Part shown: one piece after another, positions 63,761 through 64,000 of the stretch | How the letters are laid out: every line of letters begins with the position of its first letter | Numbering within the stretch: the stretch's first letter is position 1 | Assembly: GCF_001661075.1 (NCBI RefSeq) | Contig: NZ_CP014870.1 | Span: 6,663,501-6,727,500 of the forward strand | DNA: 64,000 nt | Reading direction: 5' to 3' | Source of the DNA: Pseudomonas silesiensis | Lineage (GTDB): Bacteria; Pseudomonadota; Gammaproteobacteria; Pseudomonadales; Pseudomonadaceae | Translations under genes and position numbers: made by a program | Notes under the pieces: generated by a model | Database searches by the model: none | Told to the model about the DNA's origin: nothing | What the model saw: the letters and a program-made list of their open reading frames with translations, nothing else

Positions 63761-64000
63761 TGGGCAGCTCCCTGGATGATCAGGCGGGAATCGTCTTGCG
63801 GATTGACCGTAGTCACCGACCCGGCCTGACCGAGGATTTTCGGCATTCGCTCACGGTAGATACGCAGCAGCATTTGCGGGTCGCGGCCCTGCTGTTGCGC
63901 TGAAGCCAGGCTCAATACGGTGGCGGTGTCGGCAGAGGCTTTCGCCAGCCGTTCGCTGGCTTGGGCGTGGGCGACCTGTAACGTTCGGTCGGCTTGCTGG
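63757..64000 (-). CDS. HflK/SPFH-like protease modulator, C-terminal part
   Basis: Only the last 80 codons are in the window: QQADRTLQVAHAQASERLAKASADTATVLSLASAQQQGRDPQMLLRIYRERMPKIL, then a Val/Gln-rich tail ending IIQGAAQ. The helical, Ala/Gln/Arg-rich end and MLLRIYRERM-type segment look like HflK-type SPFH proteins. It is followed with a 4-bp overlap by the P-type ATPase. The call rests on the C-terminus alone. Confidence 0.6.
   Translation of the reverse strand, partial: QQADRTLQVAHAQASERLAKASADTATVLSLASAQQQGRDPQMLLRIYRERMPKILGQAGSVTTVNPQDDSRLIIQGAAQ

Overview
The window is chromosomal DNA of a fluorescent Pseudomonas, most likely of the P. fluorescens group. The support is high-GC coding sequence, PhoB/PstS/PurE/AspA proteins very close to remembered Pseudomonas sequences, gene order that follows the phoB-to-uvrD and zigA-to-cfa stretches of P. 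aeruginosa, and more than ten P. fluorescens-type REP inverted repeats between genes. No rRNA, tRNA, insertion sequence, prophage or CRISPR array was seen.

Layout. 1-13.3 kb is the phosphate-starvation locus: phoB-phoR, a CNNM/CBS membrane protein, an M23 peptidase and an orphan response regulator, then phoU, pstB, pstA, pstC and pstS on the minus strand. Three Pho boxes are readable, before phoB, pstC and pstS; the pstC one matches the consensus at every fixed base. 13.4-19.3 kb holds an MFS transporter, a thioesterase, a hexose-6-phosphate mutarotase, small envelope proteins and purEK. At 19.7-20.3 kb an AT-richer metzincin-type metalloprotease gene interrupts the otherwise conserved order. 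20.3-26 kb is aspartate/asparagine metabolism (LysR regulator, aspA, AGCS symporter, asparaginase). 26-29.7 kb is an AraC regulator followed by an acetylpolyamine amidohydrolase and polyamine-binding protein pair. 29.7-36 kb has a MocR regulator divergent from a PaiB-like/GNAT/GNAT operon, and a homocysteine methyltransferase divergent from an ABC receptor and permease that lack an ATPase.

36-41.8 kb carries the two-subunit pyruvate carboxylase, its divergent LysR regulator, a small conserved protein and an RpiR-family regulator with a near-ideal palindrome upstream. 41.8-53 kb is mostly housekeeping or signalling: a GGDEF/EAL protein, UvrD, a Tim44-like protein, a SMI1/KNR4 protein, a CPA2 antiporter, a thioesterase, PdxY and a DUF3301 protein. 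52.9-58.3 kb is a zinc-starvation cluster: two COG0523 GTPases, DUF1826, a Zur-type operator, the zinc-independent GTP cyclohydrolase folE2 and a ThrRS-like paralogue. Here folE2 is split by a one-base frameshift in a C run, and the ThrRS paralogue has lost its whole catalytic core. 58.3-64 kb ends with a DUF3617 protein, cardiolipin synthase, cyclopropane fatty acid synthase, and a P1B-type ATPase coupled to a partial HflK-like gene.

The most unusual signals are five exact 12-bp repeats inside the MocR linker, each built on a DnaA-box-like 9-mer; the decayed zinc-independent paralogues folE2 and thrS2; the stand-alone metzincin; and a terminator-like hairpin in the purE leader.
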